Below, in pieces: positions 47,247-57,034 of a DNA stretch of 64,000 nucleotides. The notes under the pieces are model-generated. The model saw only the letters and a list, made by a program, of their open reading frames with translations, was not told the origin of the DNA and searched no databases. Within the stretch, counting starts at the first letter, position 1, and each line of letters opens with the position of its first letter. This stretch comes from JACCXG01 sp963836735 (GTDB taxonomy: Bacteria > Acidobacteriota > Vicinamibacteria > Vicinamibacterales > 2-12-FULL-66-21), in contig CAWIKP010000022.1 of NCBI GenBank assembly GCA_963836735.1, forward strand, positions 186,001 through 250,000, read 5' to 3'. Made by a program: the position numbers and the translations under genes.

Positions 47247-49772
47247 CTATTCGGTCCTCATCGCCACCATCGGCTCCACTCTGGCCGCGCGGCGCGCCGG
47301 AATCCACGCCGCGAACATGGCGGCCGTGAGCAGCAGCGCGGAGGCGGCGGCAAGGCTGATCGGATCGAACGGGCTCACCTGATAGAGGACGACCGACAGC
47401 ACACGGCCGAGCAGCGCGCCCAGGCCGAGGCCGAACCCAAGCCCCAGGAGGGTCAGCCCGACGCCCTCGCGGAACACCTGATGGACGATCCGGGCGGGTG
47501 TCGCGCCAAGCGCCTGGCGAATCCCGAACTCGCGGGTCCGCCGCGACACGATGTAGCTCTTGACCCCGTAGAGCCCGACAATCGCGAGAAATGCCGCCGC
47601 GGCGCCGAGGACGACGAAGAGCCGGGCGGCCGTGCGCAGGACCCAGAGCGCAATGCTGCTCTCGCGATGCGCCTCGAGCGTGGAGACGGTGAAGAGCGGC
47701 AGCGTCGGTGCGATCGTTCGGACCTCGCGGCGTACCGCGTCCACGAGGTTCCCCGGCGAGGTGCCCGGCGCGGCGCGGACGTGGAGGTGCATGGTCGATA
47801 CGTAGGCCTGGCCCAAGGGGAGATAGAGGTGCGGCTCGGGCTCGCGCTCGAACAGATCGTGCCGCGTCGCCTTCACCAGGCCGACGACCTGAATCGCCCG
47901 CCCGCTACCCACGTCCTCGTCGTCCGCGGCGAACTGGAGCCGGCGTCCCACTGGAGTCTCGTTCGGAAAGAGACGCCGGGCGAGCGGCTCGTCGATGATG
48001 GCGGAGATGACGCCGCCCGACGACGTTTCTTCAGCGGCGTTGAACTCCCGGCCCGCGACGACCTCGATGCCGAGCGTCCGGAAGTAGTCCGCCCCGACAA
48101 CGTAGTACTGGGCGCCGACGAGCTTCTCGCCGGCCCCGGGCTCGTTGCCGCGGAGACGCGGGCCGTCCGCCTGGACGCGCCTGGTGATCGACACGTCGCC
48201 GAAGGGAATCACCGACGCCGAGCTCGCGGCTTCGACACCCGGGAGCGACCGCATCCGCTCGAGCAGCTGGCGGTGGACTTCGCGTCCCCTGGTCTCGTCC
48301 ATGCCGCCGAGCGACGGATCGACCTCGGCATGGACGGTGCGGTCGAGCGGAAAGCCCGGATTCGCCTGCGCGCCGAATTGCGCGGCGCGTACGAAGAGGG
48401 CCGAGACGATGAGCAGTGCGAGCGAGAGCGCCATCTGCGCGGTCACGAGCATGTTGCCCGTGGTGAACCAGCGCCGTGCGCCCCCGAGCCCGCCGGTCTG
48501 ATCGTTGAGCGCGCGGACCGTGTCAGTGCGGGACAGCCGCAGCGCCGGCCAGAGGCCGAAGGCGAGCGTGGCGAGTGCCGCGAAGACGACCGTCGCGACA
48601 ACGACTCGCACGTCCGGCGTGGGCTGGAGCGCGATCGTCATGGGCATGATGCGGATCATGCTGCCGAGGAGGAGTGACGAGCCGAAATAGGCGGCGCCGA
48701 GGCCGGCGATCGCGCCGGCGAGGGCGAGCACGAATCCTTCGGTCAGCAGCTGGCGGACGATCCGGCCGCGTCCACCGCCGATCGCCTGGCGGATCGCGAT
48801 CTCGCGACTCCTGGTCACGCCGTGCGCGAGCATCATGTTCGCGAGGTTGAGGCACGAGATGAGGAGCACGACGCCGGCCAGACCCTGGAGCAGCGCGACC
48901 GGGCCATACAGCTGATGGTCGTCGCTCGGCGATGTGCTGATATTCAGGCGGCTGAGCGGGCGGGCCTGCAGCTCGCGCCGGGCGTTCTCGGCCGGATACG
49001 CCTCCTCCAGCCGTCGCGCGATTGGCGCGAGCTCGCGGTCAGCGGCCTCGGTGGTGAGGCCCGGCCGAAGCCGGCCAATCACGAGCAGCCGATGGTAGTC
49101 GCGGCGGTCGAGGGTCTTGCGGGTACCGGCCACGAGCTCCCACTCCATCACGTCGTGCGCGGCCAGCGGCACGTAATAGTCCGGCTCGATCACGACCGTG
49201 GTGCCGCCGAACCCGCTCGGCGCGACGCCGATCAGCGTGAACGGGCGGCCGTTCAGGACGACGGTGCGGCCGAGGAAGTCGGCGGCGAAGCCGGCCCGCC
49301 CCCAGGCCGAATGACTGGCGATCGCGACGAACCCGTCGGCGCCGGGCCGCTCCTCCTGCGGCGTGAAGGTCCGGCCGAGCGCGGGCGGCGCGCCGAGCAC
49401 GTCGAAGTAGCTGGCGGAGACGATGTCGACCATCACGCGGCGCGTCGTGTCTCCCTCGGTGAGGCCCGCCATCGCCAGGTTGTGCGCGGCGAGGTGCTGG
49501 AAGGGGCCCGCGGCCTCGCGGATGTCGAGATAGTTCGGATAGGAGAAGGCGCGATAGTCGCCGGTCTCGCGCTCGAAGCTGTGAACGGCCACGAGCTCGC
49601 CGGCGGTGGCACTGGATACGCGCGGCCGCAGCAGCAGGCTGTTGATCAGGGTGAAAAACCCGGCGTTCACGCCAATGCCGAGCGCGAGGACGGCAATCGA
49701 GGTGAGGGTGAAGCCGCGGTGCCGGGCGAGCACGCGCAAACTGAAACGGACGTCCTGCCAGAGCGTCTGCAT
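47247..49772 (-). CDS. MacB-like ABC permease, acidobacterial duplicated orphan permease (ADOP 3)
   Basis: The intact 841-residue membrane protein starts MQTLWQDVRFSLRVLARHRG after a GGGAGG ribosome site. It has no N-terminal cytosolic domain, unlike ADOP 1 and 2. The first core (FTLTSIAVLALGIGVNAGFF; MacB periplasmic domain; ALLQGLAGVVLLISCLNLAN) and second core (MLVTAQMALSLALLIVSALF; SRRTREFGIRQALGATPARI; ARRAARVEPMVAMRTE) are clear. It follows the sigma and anti-sigma genes in the same direction, 53 bp after the anti-sigma stop, so it may belong to that ECF regulon. No ATPase subunit is nearby. Confidence 0.93.
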   Translation of the reverse strand: MQTLWQDVRFSLRVLARHRGFTLTSIAVLALGIGVNAGFFTLINSLLLRPRVSSATAGELVAVHSFERETGDYRAFSYPNYLDIREAAGPFQHLAAHNLAMAGLTEGDTTRRVMVDIVSASYFDVLGAPPALGRTFTPQEERPGADGFVAIASHSAWGRAGFAADFLGRTVVLNGRPFTLIGVAPSGFGGTTVVIEPDYYVPLAAHDVMEWELVAGTRKTLDRRDYHRLLVIGRLRPGLTTEAADRELAPIARRLEEAYPAENARRELQARPLSRLNISTSPSDDHQLYGPVALLQGLAGVVLLISCLNLANMMLAHGVTRSREIAIRQAIGGGRGRIVRQLLTEGFVLALAGAIAGLGAAYFGSSLLLGSMIRIMPMTIALQPTPDVRVVVATVVFAALATLAFGLWPALRLSRTDTVRALNDQTGGLGGARRWFTTGNMLVTAQMALSLALLIVSALFVRAAQFGAQANPGFPLDRTVHAEVDPSLGGMDETRGREVHRQLLERMRSLPGVEAASSASVIPFGDVSITRRVQADGPRLRGNEPGAGEKLVGAQYYVVGADYFRTLGIEVVAGREFNAAEETSSGGVISAIIDEPLARRLFPNETPVGRRLQFAADDEDVGSGRAIQVVGLVKATRHDLFEREPEPHLYLPLGQAYVSTMHLHVRAAPGTSPGNLVDAVRREVRTIAPTLPLFTVSTLEAHRESSIALWVLRTAARLFVVLGAAAAFLAIVGLYGVKSYIVSRRTREFGIRQALGATPARIVHQVFREGVGLTLLGLGFGLGLGALLGRVLSVVLYQVSPFDPISLAAASALLLTAAMFAAWIPARRAARVEPMVAMRTE

Positions 49773-49785
49773 GCTGCCTCCCGCG

Positions 49786-49801
49786 TCCGCCTGAAGGCGG
49801 A
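49786..49801. repeat. REP-like hairpin TCCGCCTGAAGGCGGA
   Basis: A 7-bp stem (TCCGCCT/AGGCGGA) continuing the family seen at 8840-8859 and 51944-51962. It lies between ADOP 3 and the anti-sigma gene, 14 bp upstream of the ADOP start codon. Confidence 0.6.
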
Positions 49802-49825
49802 AGCCAAGTCTTCGAAGAGAGCCCT

Positions 49826-50249
49826 TTACCAATACGGCTGGTCGAGCGATTCGATCGACCAGCGCACGACGGCCATGAACACATAAGTCACGCAGGTGAG
49901 GCCGAGACCCGCGGCGATGGTGATCGGCGGGTCGATCGGGAGCAGTGCCGCAGACACCAGCGTGGCTGCACCGCAGCCGGCAAGATGAATGATGTCGGGC
50001 AGGTTCTCGGCCATCGTCGCGGTTCGCTCGCGCCGGATCTGCGTGCGAATCCCCTGCGCGAGCGAGGCCGGAACGGCGGCCGGGATCAGGGCTGCGGCCA
50101 GCTGGGCGTCGATTGCCTGCAATCTGGTGGCGAACGCAGCGCACGGCTCGCAACCCGCGACATGTGCATCCAGCGCACGCCGCACGACCGGCGCCGGCGC
50201 TTCGTCGAAGCGATTCGAGCAGCAGTTCTTCGGCCTCTGAACAAGTCAT
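49826..50249 (-). CDS. anti-sigma factor with zinc-finger (zf-HC2) domain, frameshifted
   Basis: About 140 residues starting MTCSEAEELLL. A frame change near 50215 joins this to RFDEAPAPVVRRALDAHVAG. The zinc-binding anti-sigma pattern is complete: Cys3, then H-x3-C-x2-C in HVAGCEPC. Two predicted membrane helices follow (AGCGAATLVSAALLPI and ITIAAGLGLTCVTYVFMAVV). This is a membrane-bound ZAS-type anti-sigma factor that should hold the ECF sigma encoded 22 bp upstream. The signal that releases it is unknown; zf-HC2 proteins often respond to redox or envelope stress. Confidence 0.82.
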
Positions 50250-50271
50250 CGTTTTCCTCGCGGGCGGCCTG

Positions 50272-50821
50272 TCAGCGGTCCCTGGGGCCATCTTGCGGCA
50301 CCACGGCCGGTGGCTGTGATGTCATCATCTCGGCGAGCGCCCGGCGGGCCCGGTGCAGGTGGCTCTTCACCGTGCCTTCCGGCAGGTCGAGCATCGCGGC
50401 GACTTCCGACACGTTGCGCTCCTGGAGATAGAACAACGTAATCACCTGGCGCTGGGCTCTCGGGCAGCCGCGCGAGGCACTGATCGACGCTGACCTTGAG
50501 CGGCGTCGTCGTCGCCGCGCCGGGCTCCGTCACGTCATCCAGGGACGAGGTGCGCCGGTAGCCGGCGGCGCGCACCGCCGTCAGGCAGGTATTCCGCGCG
50601 ATCGTGTAGAGCCAGGTCGTCACTGCGGCACGGCCGTCGTACGCCGGCAGCGCGCGCCACAGCTTGAGGAACACGTCCTGCGTGACCTCCTCGGCCCGGC
50701 CCGAATCCCGCAGAATCGTCAGCGCCATCCGGAACACTCTGCCCTGGTAGTCCTGGAGCAGCCGCTCGAGCGCCTCGTCGTACCGGCGCGCGCGGAGCAG
50801 CTCCTCGACTTCCCCTCCCAT
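50272..50821 (-). CDS. ECF-type RNA polymerase sigma factor, frameshifted
   Basis: About 182 residues from the ATG at 50821 (MGGEVEELLRARRYDEALER). Region 2 is clear (RVFRMALTILRDSGRAEEVT, QDVFLKLWRALPAYDGRAAV, TTWLYTIARNTCLTAVRAAG). A break near 50460 separates it from region 4, whose helix-turn-helix reads QVITLFYLQERNVSEVAAML and DLPEGTVKSHLHRARRAL. An earlier in-frame start (near 50930) is unlikely, because it would overlap the divergent gene. It transcribes a small regulon, probably including itself and the anti-sigma gene 22 bp downstream. Confidence 0.88.
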
Positions 50822-50931
50822 TCCCTCTCTGATACTCGCGACAGGCAGGGAAGGTTGCGCCGGCCAGGTCCCGGCGGCGCTGCAACCGCCGGCGGGCGCC
50901 GCGGGTATAAAGGCGCGAAAGGGGTTCATTG

Positions 50932-51314
50932 ATGGAGCTTTCTGTCGCCGACGCTCTCGCTGGCCGCCATCCTGGCCTTCATCGGATTCGCGATGTGGTT
51001 CCGCCAGCAGCGGCGGATGATGATTCACCGCGAGCGGCTGGCCGCGATCGAGAAAGGGCGTCGAACCTGCCGACCGGTGGAGCAGGAGGCGCAGCCGGAT
51101 CACCTGGAACGTGCAGCGGCTGCTGCTGCTCGCCGGCCTGGTCTGGATCTCGATCGGGATCGGGTTCTACCTGGTGTTCAGCACGATGCTCAGGACGCCG
51201 ACGGATTTCACCCGCGAGGTGCCGCCCGGGATCCAGTACGTGGGCTACGGGATGATCGGCATCGGCATCTCGCATCTCATCGCCTTCGCCGCCGGCCTGT
51301 TCAAGGACCGGTGA
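50932..51314 (+). CDS. small two-helix membrane protein (DUF6249-like), frameshifted
   Basis: About 127 residues reconstructed from three frames. MELS runs into SPTLSLAAILAFIGFAMWFR with RRMMIHRERLAAIEKG, then after a second break near 51058 VQRLLLLAGLVWISIGIGFY and YVGYGMIGIGISHLIAFAAG. The layout (one N-terminal helix, a basic juxtamembrane stretch, two more helices) matches the DUF6249-type proteins often found beside ECF sigma genes. A TATAAA box (50906-50911) lies 21 bp and an AAAGGGG site about 10 bp upstream of the ATG. Its function is unknown; a link to the divergent sigma factor is suggested by position. Confidence 0.6.
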
Positions 51315-51318
51315 CCCG

Positions 51319-51780
51319 CTACTGGACCACCTTGGTCACGAAGTAGGTCACCTGCGTGCCGGGCTCCAGCTTCATCTGGTGCGGCACCTTCGCGGGGATG
51401 TGCAGGACGTCGCCGGGACCGAGCTTCACCTCGGTCCCTCCCTTGATCGCCGGCCCTCGCGTTTCTCCCGGCGCCGTGGTTTTCCCGTCCACGACCGTGC
51501 CGCCGTAGACCATGGTGACCTGCCCTTTGGAGATCACCATGATGTCGGCCTGGGTGTCGTGGACCTCCGCCAGGCCGGATCCTTCCCGATGGGCCACCAT
51601 GAACGTGCGGTTGCCATCCGCCGCGATCACCTCGCTGGCGACCTTCTGCGCGTCGAGCTTCTTTGCGAGCGCGGCACCCTTGCTGTCGATGTCGGTGGAT
51701 TTCCAGACGCGGACGGTTCCCGGCGAACCTGCCTGCGCGACGACGATGACCAGGGCAATTGCGGGGAGAAACAGATTCAT
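51319..51780 (-). CDS. exported cupin-domain protein
   Basis: The intact 153-residue protein has a signal peptide (MNLFLPAIALVIVVAQAGSP). The cupin barrel contains the two family motifs in order: HREGSGLAEVHDTQADIMVI with two histidines, and GDVLHIPAKVPHQMKLEPG with two more. It is thus a probable periplasmic metal- or small-molecule-binding cupin with a preserved His-metal site. It is convergent with the DUF6249-like gene (4 bp apart). Enzymatic activity cannot be inferred. Confidence 0.88.
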   Translation of the reverse strand: MNLFLPAIALVIVVAQAGSPGTVRVWKSTDIDSKGAALAKKLDAQKVASEVIAADGNRTFMVAHREGSGLAEVHDTQADIMVISKGQVTMVYGGTVVDGKTTAPGETRGPAIKGGTEVKLGPGDVLHIPAKVPHQMKLEPGTQVTYFVTKVVQ

Positions 51781-51863
51781 TGTGAAAAGTCCTCAGGAGT
51801 TTTCAGTGACAGTTGCCAGTAGCCAGAAAGCCCTTACAGGAGGGCGGCGCGCAGCCTTCCGGC

Positions 51864-51902
51864 CCTTCGACAAGCCCAGGGCCGTCCTGAGCCCGTCGAA
51901 GG
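51864..51902. repeat. inverted repeat, CCTTCGACAAG type REP sequence
   Basis: CCTTCGACAAGCCCAGG faces CCTGAGCCCGTCGAAGG, with 14 of 17 arm positions complementary. This palindrome type is widespread among unrelated GC-rich bacteria. It lies in the 182-bp gap between the cupin and SelA-like genes, next to another hairpin (51944-51962). Confidence 0.65.
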
Positions 51903-51943
51903 ACGGCTAAAGCCGGAAGCCACACCAACCGGAGATGGGTGGC

Positions 51944-51962
51944 TTCCGCTTCAGGCGGAAGG
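51944..51962. repeat. REP-like hairpin CTTCCGC-TTCAG-GCGGAAG
   Basis: A 7-bp stem that ends one base before the SelA-like gene stop (51963). It is a member of the GGCTTCCGCC hairpin family also present at 8840 and 49786. Confidence 0.6.
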
Positions 51963-53574
51963 CTACGAACGTGCGCCCGGCCGCCGCGCGCTCCACGTCG
52001 CGGCAAGATACTCTCCCATGTCCAACGAGCCCGCAATGGTGTCGCCGCTGACGGTTCCCCGGAACCGGTAGTTGAGGGCATCGCCGTGGCGCTCGCTCAC
52101 GGTGCTGGCCAGCGACACGGTGTCGCCGTTGATCGTGCCGGCGATGTCGCGGCTGATGAAATCTCCCTGGTGCAGCCCCTCGAGCCGGTTGCCGCGCTGC
52201 TGCAGCTGCAGCGTGTGAGTCGTCTTGCTGGCGCTGTAGGTGATCGCGACCTCCCATCGCCCGGTGAGGTCGGCGGCGGGTGAGGTCGACCGCTTCCGCG
52301 GGCTTCGACGCCCGCGGCTCGGACAGCAGCTGCGCGATTCGCTGCGCGACGACCTTCTCGTCTCCGTCGGCGAGCATCGCCGTGACCACGGCCAGACCGG
52401 TATCGCCCGCTGATTCCTGGCCCGTCCCCGGACGCCCCGCGTTGTTCAGCGCGATGCGCGGTTCGGTCCGGAACAGGATGTCAGCCGCCTCGGCTCCCGT
52501 GATCCCGAGTTGCTGCGCGTTCCAGCGGATGGTGACCCGCGGACTGCGGTTGCTGAGCTCCTCCTCCGCTTCCCGCTGCACGAATGCTTGTACGCCGTTG
52601 ACCTTCGACAGCTGGTCTGCGATGTGGTCGCAACGGGCGACCCACTGCTTCCATTCGGCGGCGTGGTCGCGTTTGACCCAGCTCTCGACCGCGACCACCA
52701 TGCCGACGATCTCTTCGCGGCCCACCTTCATCGCCCGGGCGTACCCATGGTGCGGCGCGCTGTGGACCCACGCGGCGCGGACGAGATCCTTCCGTCCGAG
52801 CAGCAGCCCGGCGCTCTGCGGTCCGCGGATGTACTTGCCGCCGCTGTAGCCGACCAGCGTCGCGCCCCGCTGCAGGTGAACGTTCGGGATGGTCAGGATC
52901 TCCGCTGCCGCGTCGACGAAGACCGGAACGTTGTGCCGCTTGGCAATCGTGCAGATCGACTCGGTCGACATCGGTCCGCTGTCGGTCCGTGGCCCGGCGA
53001 AGATGTAGATCATCGCCGTCTTCGGCCCGATCGCGAGTTGCAGCGCATCGGGCGAATCGACCTCGATCACTTTCACGCCGACGGCGCGGATCGCCGCGTC
53101 GTAGACGTTGCGCGAGTGCGTGGGGATGATCACCTCGTCTTTGGGGAAACCCGCGAGATTGGGGATCCGCACGTGCAGATCCGGGTTGCCGCCGGCGACG
53201 CACGCCGCGGTGGCATGCGACATCGCCGCCGCGCACCCGGCGCTGACCATGCCCCACTCGGCACCCGTCAGCTCGCCGAGCCGCTTGCCGGCCGCCTCCA
53301 TCAACTCGTCGAGCTGCGCGTACTGCACGTTGGCCGCACTCTTGGCCGCACGCACTTCGGGCAGCTCCATCGAGCCGCCGATGATGGTGAAGGTCCCGCG
53401 CCCGTTGATCAGCGGCTTGACGCCGAGGGATTCGTAGACATTTGGGATTGGCGCTGCGGGCGCCGCTGGCGCGGCCCGGCGGGCCTGTGCGCTCAGACCG
53501 GCGGGGGCTGCCGCCGCGCCGGCGCCCAGCGCTGTTACAGCGCGCAGCAATTGACGGCGCGAGATGGGTGTCAT
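51963..53574 (-). CDS. SelA-like PLP-dependent enzyme, exported, with C-terminal beta domain (copy 1)
   Basis: About 537 residues. The start (MTPISRRQLLRAVTALGAGA) is a Tat-like signal. The fold-type-I PLP domain has VYESLGVKPLINGRGTFTII, the phosphate loop around MVSAGCAAAMSHATAA, and the Schiff-base lysine in VGYSGGKYIRGPQSAGLLL. The relatives are the L-seryl-tRNA(Sec) selenium-transferase-like lyases (DgaE type), which eliminate or rearrange amino compounds. A frame break near 52275 leads into a separate C-terminal beta domain (RWEVAITYSASKTTHTLQLQ, SGDTIAGSLDMGEYLAATWS). Because it is exported and selenocysteine genes are absent, a selenium role is unlikely. The substrate is probably an amino acid or amino sugar derivative. 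Confidence 0.85.
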
Positions 53575-53594
53575 GTGTATCAGTCCATACCTTC

Positions 53595-53751
53595 CAACTG
53601 CCAAATTCCAACTCTCCAACTTCCAACTCCCAAGGAGAGCCGCTCGCACGTTCGGGGCGAAAGACGCAACAGCGGGCGTGGTTGCCACGCCTTCAACCCA
53701 GCTCTCCCGACACCGTCCCCTTGGTAGTTGGGAGTTGGAGGTTGGGAGTTG
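53595..53751. repeat. palindromic intergenic repeat, CAACTCCC-arm type, divergent core
   Basis: CAACTGCCAAATTCCAACTC and CCAACTTCCAACTCCC on the left face GGTAGTTGGGAGTTGGAGG and TTGGGAGTTG on the right. The core (AAGGAGAGCC, GGGGCGAAAGACGCAAC, ending AGCTCTCC) is a diverged version of the conserved one. It lies between the SelA-like start and TonB receptor 3, 7 bp from the receptor stop inferred at 53759. Confidence 0.85.
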
Positions 53752-53758
53752 ACGAAGA

Positions 53759-56700
53759 TCAGAAAGAGCTTCCCTCCCAGCTGCACCTGCCGCATCGCAC
53801 CAGCCGAGGTGATCCGGCCGAACGCCGAGTGAACCGAACGACGCGTTCGGGTTGCCGTAGTTGACGGTGTTGAAGACGTTGAACATCTCGACGCGGAACT
53901 GGAACGTGGCGCCGCCGCCGAGCGGCACGTTCTTCATCAGCGACAGATCGGTGTTCATGAACTTCGGCCCGCGCAGCAGGTTGCGCGGGGCGTTGCCGAA
54001 CGTGAACTGCGCCGGCAGCGCGAACGCCGACGCATCGAAGCAGTTCATCAGCTGCGGCGGGCGCGCCGGGTCCGGCTCGCAGTTGAGCTCCGGGACGGCG
54101 CCGACCAGGTTCGGCCGCTGCAGCCCCGTGATGCCGATGTTGGCCCGATCGGCGCTGATCGTGACGTTCACCGGCGAGCCGCTCTGCACGTGGTGACGCC
54201 GGCGACCTGCCAGCCGGCGACGACGTACTTCAGGAACGCGTTGCGACGAGTCCTTGAGGAACGGCACGTCGTAGATGTAGCTGGCCACGAACCGGTGCGG
54301 GATGTCCCAGTTCGCCGGGCCGTAGTCGCGCCAGATGTCGTAGTTGTCCATCGTCTGGCCGCCGCCGTTCGAGTGCGTGGCCATGTCGCGCGTGCGCGAC
54401 CAGGTGTAGTGCGCGTCGGCCTGGAGGCCGTGGCTCATCCGCTTGCGCAGGATGAAGCTGACCGCGTCGTAGTCGGCGATCAGGTCGTTCTGGATGATGC
54501 GGCGGCTGCGGAACTTCTGGCTCGGCCGGCGCGGATCGACCGCGCCGGCACCGGGCTGCGGCGTGTTGTTGAAGAAGCTGCGATCGAGGTGGCTGGTGTT
54601 CGAGCCGACGTACTGCAGGTCGAGCGCGGTGTTGCGCCACAGCTCGCGCTGCAGGTCGAAGCTCCACTGATCCTTGCGCGCGTTCGGCAGCTCGCGCGTC
54701 GGCGAGATCATGTCCGGCCGTCCCGCCGGGCCGACCACGCCGGTCGGGCGATCGAACGACAGGGTCGGGTTCGCCGGATCCGAGGTGTAGGTGGTCACGG
54801 CCGCGAGCGGCGGGTTGTTGGTCAGGAACGTGAACGAGTTCATCTGGTTCGGGTTGTAGTAGATCCCGAAGCCGGCGCGCAGCACCGTCTTCTCGCTGAG
54901 GCGATAGGTGGCGCCGAGCCGCGGCGCGATGTCCTTGTAGTTCGGCTCGTGGAACTCGAAGCCCACCGACGGCAGCGTCGCCGGGATGATCGTCTCGAGA
55001 TCCTCGGCGAGCATCGTCGCCAGCCCCTCGTAGGTCTGGACCGGCGTGTTCAGCTCGTAGCGCAGGCCGAGGCTCAGCGTGAGGTTGCGCGACGCCTGCC
55101 AGACGTCGTTGACGAAGAAGCCGTTGCGCCAGCCGCCGACGTGGCCCTGGATCTGGTCGGTCGGCGGGATCACCGTGCGCGGCAGGCCGAGCATGAAGTC
55201 GGCCACCGAGTAGCCGGTGATGTCGCCCGGTGAAGTTGAAGCGCCCGCGCGGGTCGTTCGCCGCGCGGCGGCCCGGTGGCGAGCCGCCGCAGGTCGAAGC
55301 CGGCGCGGAGGTTGTGCGCGCCCGCCGAGTAGGCGAGCACGTTCGACATCTGGAACGTCGTGTCGAACTGATACCAGTTCGTGCCGCCCGCGCCGAGCCC
55401 GGTGAAGTTGCTGATGTTGATGCTCGGGAGCCCGGGGTTGCTGAACTTCACGTCGCCGTCGAAGCCGGGGATGCCCGAGCGACGAGCCGGCGTCCGCGGG
55501 CCCGCTCGACCGCGAAGTGGATTCAGCGTGTCGAAGTTGACGCGGTGGTAGCCGATCCGGAAATCGTTGAGCAGGTTCGGCTTCAGCGTGTGGGTGTAGC
55601 CGACCAGCCAGTTCTTGTTGACGCGCGGCTGCGTCACCGCGGTCGCCGGGATCGCGGCGTTGAAGACGTTGCTGCCGAAGCTGTCGTGCCAGTTGTAGCG
55701 GACGTTCAGCCGGACCTTGTTGCCGATGTTCTGATCGACGCGGGTCAGGAACTGGTCGACGTTGTCGGTCAGCGGGGCTCGGCCCCTGCAAGTTGTTCGC
55801 GGTGCCGGGCAGGTTCGGCGCCGGGTAGTACTGGAGGAGCTTCAGCGACGTCGGCGACAGCTGCGACGCCGGGATGATGTTGCCCGGGAACGGCTGCTCC
55901 GGTGAACGGGTTGCGGATCGGCGTCGCGATCTCGGAGAAGTTGCCCTGCCGCATCAGCGCCGTCGGCACGGAGGCGAACGGGCTGGTGATCGCCTCGCCG
56001 CGCACGCCTTCGTACGCGCCCATGAAGAACGTCTGGTTGCGGCCGTCGTAGAGCTCCGGGATGAACACCGGGCCGTCGAACTGCGCGCCGAACTGCTTGC
56101 GGTTGCGCGGGTTCTTCGGAATCGCGCGGTTCTCGAAATAGCCGCGCGCGTCGAGCGAGTCGTCCTGGAGGAAGTAGAACAGCGAGCCGTGCGGCGTGTT
56201 GGTGCCGCTCTTGGTCACCACGTTGATGTGGACGCCGAGATAGGAGCCGTACTCGGCCGACGTGCTGCCGGTCTGGACCTGGATCTCGGTCACCGCGTCG
56301 GCGATCGGCCGCATGCTCGTCGCCGCCAGCAGGTTGGCCGAGGAGTTGATGCCGTCGAGCGACAGGCTGTTCTGGATCTCGCGCTGTCCGGCGCCGCGGA
56401 AGCTCAGGCCGATGTCGCTGTTCAGGCCGCCGAGGACGCCCGGCGTGGTGCTCGCCAGGCTCCAGACGTTGCGGCCGCTCAGCGGCAGCTCGACGATCGC
56501 GCGCTCGCCGATCGTCTCCGAGACCGTCGCGCCGTCGGTGTCGAGCACCTGCGCACGCGCCTCGACGGTGACCGACTCGTTGACGCCGCCGACCTGCATG
56601 CACCGCGTTGGTGCGGACCACCTGGTTGGTGGCCACCTCGACGCCGGTGGCCTTGAACGTCTGGAAGCCGGTCACCGTGACCGTGATCTCGTAGTTGCCC

Positions 56701-56921
56701 GGCTTGACGAACTGGATGTTGTAGTAGCCCTCGGCGTTCGTGGTCGCTTCGTAGGTGTCCTGGGTGCCGACGTTGACGGCCACGACCGATGCGCCGGGCA
56801 GCACGAGCCCGCCGCTGTCGGTCACCGTGCCGACCAGCGCCGTTTGCGACGCCAGCTGCGCGTAAGCGGCTGGAGCGAGGAGCAGCCCGAGAACGAGGAA
56901 CGACGCGACACGACGGAACAT
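53759..56921 (-). CDS. TonB-dependent outer-membrane receptor, Oar-like (receptor 3), frameshifted
   Basis: The start follows AGGAGGAG. The signal peptide (MFRRVASFLVLGLLLAPAAY) leads to a regulatory-like domain (ALVGTVTDSGGLVLPGASVV). The plug (LPLSGRNVWSLASTTPGVLG; EIQVQTGSTSAEYGSYLGVH) and the barrel (LGATYRLSEKTVLRAGFGIY; FQFRVEMFNVFNTVNYGNPN) follow. The protein is about 1,050 residues. Frame breaks occur near 56600, 55895, 55775, 55480, 55230, 54240, 54190 and 53830. The last residues should be MRQVQLGGKLF plus stop; one extra T in the CTTTCTGA run at the end opens the frame into the adjacent palindrome, so I place the stop at 53759. Its neighbours suggest import of the compound the SelA-like and deacetylase-like enzymes degrade. 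Confidence 0.82.
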
Positions 56922-56950
56922 TCTGCTCCTCCTGTTGATCTGAACAGAGT

Positions 56951-57028
56951 CAAATCCCAACTTCCAAATCCCAACTCCCAAGGGAAGCTGTTCCTTGGAA
57001 GTTGGGATTTGGAAGCTTGGGATTTGAC
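56951..57028. repeat. short palindromic intergenic repeat, CAAATCCCAACT-arm type
   Basis: CAAATCCCAACTTCCAAATC and the following AAGGGAAGC face TTCCTTGGAAGTTGGG and GGAAGCTTGGGATTTG, a compact 78-bp palindrome without the inner GGGTGAAA core. It ends 6 bp before the deacetylase-like gene stop (57035) and starts 29 bp upstream of the TonB receptor 3 start. Confidence 0.8.
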
Positions 57029-57034
57029 AAATGT

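Noticed and set aside
51963..53574. Selenocysteine synthase (SelA) proper
   Set aside because: A Tat-like signal, an extra beta domain and the absence of selB or tRNA-Sec argue for a SelA-like lyase instead.
1657..57028. Repeated GGAGTTGGGAGTTGG units considered as a CRISPR array
   Set aside because: Units are 9-10 bp, degenerate and contiguous, without 30-bp unique spacers, and no cas genes are present.
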